Part shown: one piece after another, positions 61,160 through 64,000 of the stretch
Numbering within the stretch: the stretch's first letter is position 1
Layout of the letters: every line of letters begins with the position of its first letter
Source of the DNA: Bacteroidota bacterium
GTDB lineage: Bacteria; Bacteroidota; Bacteroidia; UKL13-3
NCBI GenBank assembly: GCA_027488905.1
Contig: JAIYAT010000007.1
Location: 310,001 to 374,000, forward strand
DNA length: 64,000 nt
Direction: 5' to 3'
Made by a program: the position numbers and the translations under genes
Notes under the pieces: generated by a model
What the model saw: the letters and a program-made list of their open reading frames with translations, nothing else
Told to the model about the DNA's origin: nothing
Database searches by the model: none

Positions 61160-63298
61160 TTGAAGATTCCCCAACGTTTTAGTTTCTGGATAAATAGTGT
61201 ATTGAATAGCTATGCACAAGTGTTCTTTAGCCTTAATAAAGTTTTGGCCATAACCTTGTTTGCAGTAACTTTTATCAATCCAAGTGTTGGTGTATTTGGA
61301 TTGCTAAGTGTCTTGGGCAGCAATGTGATGGCCTATGTTTTAGGCTTTGATAAAAAGCAAGTTGAAAAAGGGATTTATGGTTTTAATGCATTATTACTTG
61401 GCTTGGCATTGGGTTATTTATATGCCTTTTCACTTGCCTTTCTGTTATTATTCATCATTTCCATTTTTGCCGTTTTTTTTATCACAGCAGCTTTACAGGC
61501 CTCTATGGGTAAAATAAATTTACCATTTTTAAGTCTGCCATTTTTGTTTTGCTATTGGATGATTGCATTGGCTTCGCCTCAATTAAGTGCCTTAAGTTTC
61601 AAGATTATACAAACTTCACAAGTTGAGTTTAGCTACCTTGAATTTCCAGCTTTTTGGAAAGTGTTTTTTAATACGCTATCTGCTACCTTTTTCAATAAAT
61701 CTGTTTGGGGTGGTTTATTAATTGCCATTGCATTGTTTCTTTCTTCACGAATTGCTTTTAGCTTAGCCTTATTAGCCTACCTTTCTGCGTATGGTGCTTA
61801 TCAAGTTTTTGGCGTTGATGTAGCAGCATTAACAGATAACTTGGTTGGTTCAAACTTTATCTTTTTTGGAATTGCCATTGGCTGCTTTTACCTTATTCCA
61901 AATGTGTATTCTTATTTAACAGTGATTGTTTTTACACCAATTTTAATGCTGTTATTGGTCGGTTTGAACCAAGCGTTTGCTGTGTTTCATTTAAATGGGT
62001 TTACACTTGCATTTACATTGTTAACGATGTTGGTTTTGTATGCCTTGCACCACAGGTGGATTCCTCGCTTTTTATACTTGGTGCAAATCCAGTATTATTC
62101 TGCAGAAACTACAATTTATAAATATCTAAGCGCAGTAAAAAGGTTAAAGTATGCGCATCACAATCAATTTTCGCTTCCCTTTTTTGGAAGCTGGAAGGTA
62201 AGTCAAGGTTACGAAGGTAAGTTAACTCACTTGGGCGAATGGAGTAATGCCTTAGATTTTGTAATTAGCGATGAGCAAAACAAAACGTATCAGCTAAGTG
62301 GATTAAAAATGAGTGATTATTATTGCTACAATAAACCTGTTTTAGCTCCTGCAGATGGACTTGTGATTCAGATAGTTAATCACATAGACGATAATGAGGT
62401 TGGTGAGGTGGATACCAAACAAAATTGGGGAAATACCATTATTCTTAAACATGCCGAAGGTTTATTTTCTCAAATAAGTCATCTGAAAAAAGATTCTTTT
62501 AAGGTTAATGAAGGCGCATGGGTGAGTAAAGGAACTGTTATAGCAAGTTGTGGTGCAAGTGGAAGGTCTCCAGAGCCACATATTCATTTTCAAATTCAAC
62601 AATCTCCTTTGATTGGTTCAAAAACTTTGACTTACCCCATTGCTTATTTTATGAGTCAAGATGCTGCTGGATTGCAGTTAAATTACTTTGAGGTACCAAA
62701 AGAAGATGCGCACATTTTTAATGTAGAAACCCAATCTTCTTTAAAGCAAGCTTTCGATTGGCAACCTGGCAAAAAATTAGTTTGGTTCAACCAAAAACAC
62801 CCTTCTAAATTAACCAGTTTTGAAGTGTTTACAGACGCCTATAATAGAACTTATATTTTTTGCGCTTCAACAGGTTCTTACGCCTATTTCATTAATGATG
62901 GCACTCGCTTTTACTTTACCGATTTTGAAGGGGATAAGAAGGGTTTTCTTTTTCAATTGTATCTATCGTGTTTTTCAGTATTATTAGCACATTATCCAGC
63001 ACTCAAAATGAAAGATAACATCCCACAAATCCATTTTCAAGTGCCAATATTGCATTGGGTTCAAGATGTAGTTGCGCCATTTTATGTTTTTAATAAGGTG
63101 GTTTTCGAAGGTGAAAGTTGTTTAACTGAAACTTCTGCAATGCAGACTAATTATTTGCTTTCAAGTGAAATTGTAACGCGTTTTATGGGATTAAAAGTAG
63201 CAGCTCAAAGTTACAAAGTAGCTATTGGAAAGAAAGGCTTAGAAAAAATAGAATTTCAACAAAATGGTTTTAATGAAGAGTGGCTATGCATAAACTGA
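61160..63298 (+). CDS. Urea-transporter-like membrane domain fused to M23 peptidase
   Basis: This 712-residue protein is read from a TTG codon at 61160, since no in-frame ATG precedes the family's usual N-terminus (INSVLNSYAQVFFSLNKVLAI). Residues about 15-310 form the hydrophobic repeats of the UT/AmtS-like urea transporter (ALLLGLALGYLY; LPFLFCYWMI). Residues 350-510 form an M23 endopeptidase: His357 and Asp366 (THLGEWSNALD), GLFSQISHLKKDS and His474/His476 (EPHIHFQ), all zinc and catalytic positions. Another 200 residues follow without a known domain. This fusion is known in Bacteroidota but its role is not described. M23 would cut peptidoglycan or a peptide near the channel. Confidence 0.82.
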   Translation: MKIPQRFSFWINSVLNSYAQVFFSLNKVLAITLFAVTFINPSVGVFGLLSVLGSNVMAYVLGFDKKQVEKGIYGFNALLLGLALGYLYAFSLAFLLLFIISIFAVFFITAALQASMGKINLPFLSLPFLFCYWMIALASPQLSALSFKIIQTSQVEFSYLEFPAFWKVFFNTLSATFFNKSVWGGLLIAIALFLSSRIAFSLALLAYLSAYGAYQVFGVDVAALTDNLVGSNFIFFGIAIGCFYLIPNVYSYLTVIVFTPILMLLLVGLNQAFAVFHLNGFTLAFTLLTMLVLYALHHRWIPRFLYLVQIQYYSAETTIYKYLSAVKRLKYAHHNQFSLPFFGSWKVSQGYEGKLTHLGEWSNALDFVISDEQNKTYQLSGLKMSDYYCYNKPVLAPADGLVIQIVNHIDDNEVGEVDTKQNWGNTIILKHAEGLFSQISHLKKDSFKVNEGAWVSKGTVIASCGASGRSPEPHIHFQIQQSPLIGSKTLTYPIAYFMSQDAAGLQLNYFEVPKEDAHIFNVETQSSLKQAFDWQPGKKLVWFNQKHPSKLTSFEVFTDAYNRTYIFCASTGSYAYFINDGTRFYFTDFEGDKKGFLFQLYLSCFSVLLAHYPALKMKDNIPQIHFQVPILHWVQDVVAPFYVFNKVVFEGESCLTETSAMQTNYLLSSEIVTRFMGLKVAAQSYKVAIGKKGLEKIEFQQNGFNEEWLCIN

Positions 63299-64000
63299 TA
63301 GTAGGTTTTTTATTGTTTTTTTCTTTCGTTTCAAAGGCTCAAACGCCTACTGAAAGCTATATTGATAGTCTAAGTTATGCCTATTTTAATCAATATGACT
63401 ATTCCGAGTTAAAACAACTTGGTAAAGAAAGTTTAAAGCAAGGAATAGATTTCTTTTACCTCAGAACGCGATTGGGAATTGTTGCTTTTAGAGAGGCAAA
63501 CTATGAAGCAGCTTGGCATCATTTTGAGAAAGCCGAAAAAATGCAAGCTGGCGATGTTGTGGTTTTAGAATACCTATATTGGAGTTATGTATATACTGGA
63601 CAAAATGATAAGGCAAACGCCTTATTTGAAAAATATCAAAGTTTGGTTCAAACAATTCTCCCTGGAATTGCCAATAAACAACAAAGTGAAATTGAGATTG
63701 GCACACTGCAAACCCAAAACCAAAAGAATTACTTTGATCAGGTATTAAGAAAAACAGGTGATGCTTATGCAGGTGGGAGTTTCTTTTCTTCTATGCATTA
63801 CTTGAGGTTGTACCATGAACAAAGGTTTAAACATAATTGGAGGTTCTTTGCCGGTGCTGGTATGTATCAGGTTCAAAGCTTTTCAAATGTTTGGACCGAA
63901 AACCAATTTCCACCGCCCGATAGCTTTTCCATAAAACAAAGTGATCCAAATGTTCAACTTAATTTTGGACTGTCAAAATTGTTTTCTAATGGCATTCGTG
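63286..64000 (+). CDS. Outer-membrane beta-barrel protein with TPR-like N-terminus (3' end outside window)
   Basis: The frame is open from ATG 63286 to the last base (238 codons visible), overlapping the previous gene by 13 bases. The signal peptide is MHKLIVGFLLFFSFVSKAQ. Residues 25-115 look like two to three TPR-type helix pairs (YDYSELKQLGKESLKQG; FREANYEAAWHHFEKAEKM). From about 150, alternating aromatic strands begin (GGSFFSSMHYLRLYHEQRF; WRFFAGAGMYQVQSFSNV), typical of a barrel. It is the fifth gene of the operon and probably the outer-membrane partner of the transporter-peptidase. I cannot name the family. Confidence 0.75.
   Translation, partial: MHKLIVGFLLFFSFVSKAQTPTESYIDSLSYAYFNQYDYSELKQLGKESLKQGIDFFYLRTRLGIVAFREANYEAAWHHFEKAEKMQAGDVVVLEYLYWSYVYTGQNDKANALFEKYQSLVQTILPGIANKQQSEIEIGTLQTQNQKNYFDQVLRKTGDAYAGGSFFSSMHYLRLYHEQRFKHNWRFFAGAGMYQVQSFSNVWTENQFPPPDSFSIKQSDPNVQLNFGLSKLFSNGIR

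Larger units (their letters stand above)
4808..61970. repeat. Dispersed 10-bp word GGTTTGAACC / GGTTCAAACC (22 exact copies)
   Basis: Exact copies by hand scan. GGTTTGAACC at 4808, 5087, 14268, 18427, 25868, 32016, 44427, 50425, 52245, 55587 and 61961. GGTTCAAACC at 13416, 14805, 25576, 27910, 28586, 32635, 38865, 42236, 44864, 52663 and 60672. The word is nearly palindromic (GGTT-TG/CA-AACC). An extended consensus is TCGGTTTGAACCwA. About 27 further sites share eight or nine core bases (for example 4877, 33059, 34270, 47001, 51241, 61847, 63645), and one variant is the perfect palindrome GGTTCGAACC (43567). Copies occur inside genes in several reading frames and in spacers. Function is unknown. 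Confidence 0.85.

Noticed and set aside
4808-61970. tRNA genes suggested by GGTTCAAA, which resembles the T-arm
   Set aside because: No acceptor stem, anticodon arm or CCA-adjacent structure surrounds any copy, and most copies lie inside well-supported protein genes.

Overview
The window is AT-rich chromosomal DNA from a member of the Bacteroidota. Six secreted proteins end in a type IX secretion (T9SS) type-A sorting domain. Promoters fit the Bacteroidota -33 TTTG / -7 TAnnTTTG pattern. Family content is typical of the phylum: POT peptide transporters, DUF2027-Smr, choice-of-anchor V, DPP-IV, DUF4197 and 7TMR-DISM kinases. I cannot assign an order or genus. Coding density is high. No tRNA, rRNA, CRISPR array or transposase was recognised, and no gene-free gap exceeds 300 bases; the longest, about 270 bases, is the regulatory region before the Fic gene.

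Layout. 1-9.5 kb: the 3' end of holA, a secreted Asp-box protein, a CDF metal transporter, a GlcD-type FAD oxidase, DPP-IV, a five-PKD surface protein and a small secreted protein. 9.5-14 kb: a DUF4197 lipoprotein, two tandem POT transporters and a DnaQ-fold exonuclease. 14-18 kb: glycosyltransferase, DNRLRE surface protein and methyltransferase. 18-26 kb: housekeeping genes (hpt, cold-shock protein, adk, obgE), a LysM outer-membrane protein, an asparaginase-fold protein and the korA/korB 2-oxoacid oxidoreductase. 26-36.6 kb: a CxxCH surface protein, an RlmL-type methyltransferase, a RelE-type toxin-antitoxin pair, an AAA ATPase, a netrin/TIMP-like protein, priA and pepD. 36.6-38.5 kb: a compact Fic island. 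38.5-42.7 kb: a giant M1 peptidase and DUF2027-Smr. 42.7-49.4 kb: a signalling cluster (response regulator; E1/ThiF-nitroreductase fusion, acyltransferase-like protein, 7TMR histidine kinase, receiver-kinase). 49.5-58.4 kb: AsmA, two T9SS proteins, an M20 amidohydrolase and a TPR adenylate cyclase. 58.5-64 kb: an operon of PqqD-like protein, ATP-grasp ligase, PLP decarboxylase, urea transporter-M23 fusion and a truncated outer-membrane protein.

Main signals not explained by ordinary annotation. (1) A near-palindromic 10-mer, GGTTTGAACC / GGTTCAAACC, occurs 22 times by hand count, 11 in each orientation, in genes (all sorts of frames) and between them; its density resembles uptake-sequence or HIP1-type signature words. 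(2) The AbiEi-like/Fic gene is preceded by five exact-period 24-bp repeats, each holding a TACTAA-nn-TTAGTA palindrome. That unit sits between 55-bp direct repeats made of the 3' end of the neighbouring M1 peptidase gene. (3) The 58.5-64 kb operon looks like an undescribed peptide- or amine-modification system, in which the decarboxylase carries an N-terminal segment resembling a RiPP leader that a PqqD-like domain could bind. (4) The E1-nitroreductase/acyltransferase pair is translationally coupled to a kinase and receiver, suggesting synthesis and sensing of a small molecule.

All functional calls come from reading the translated sequence; no database search was run. Counts were made by eye and may miss a few copies.
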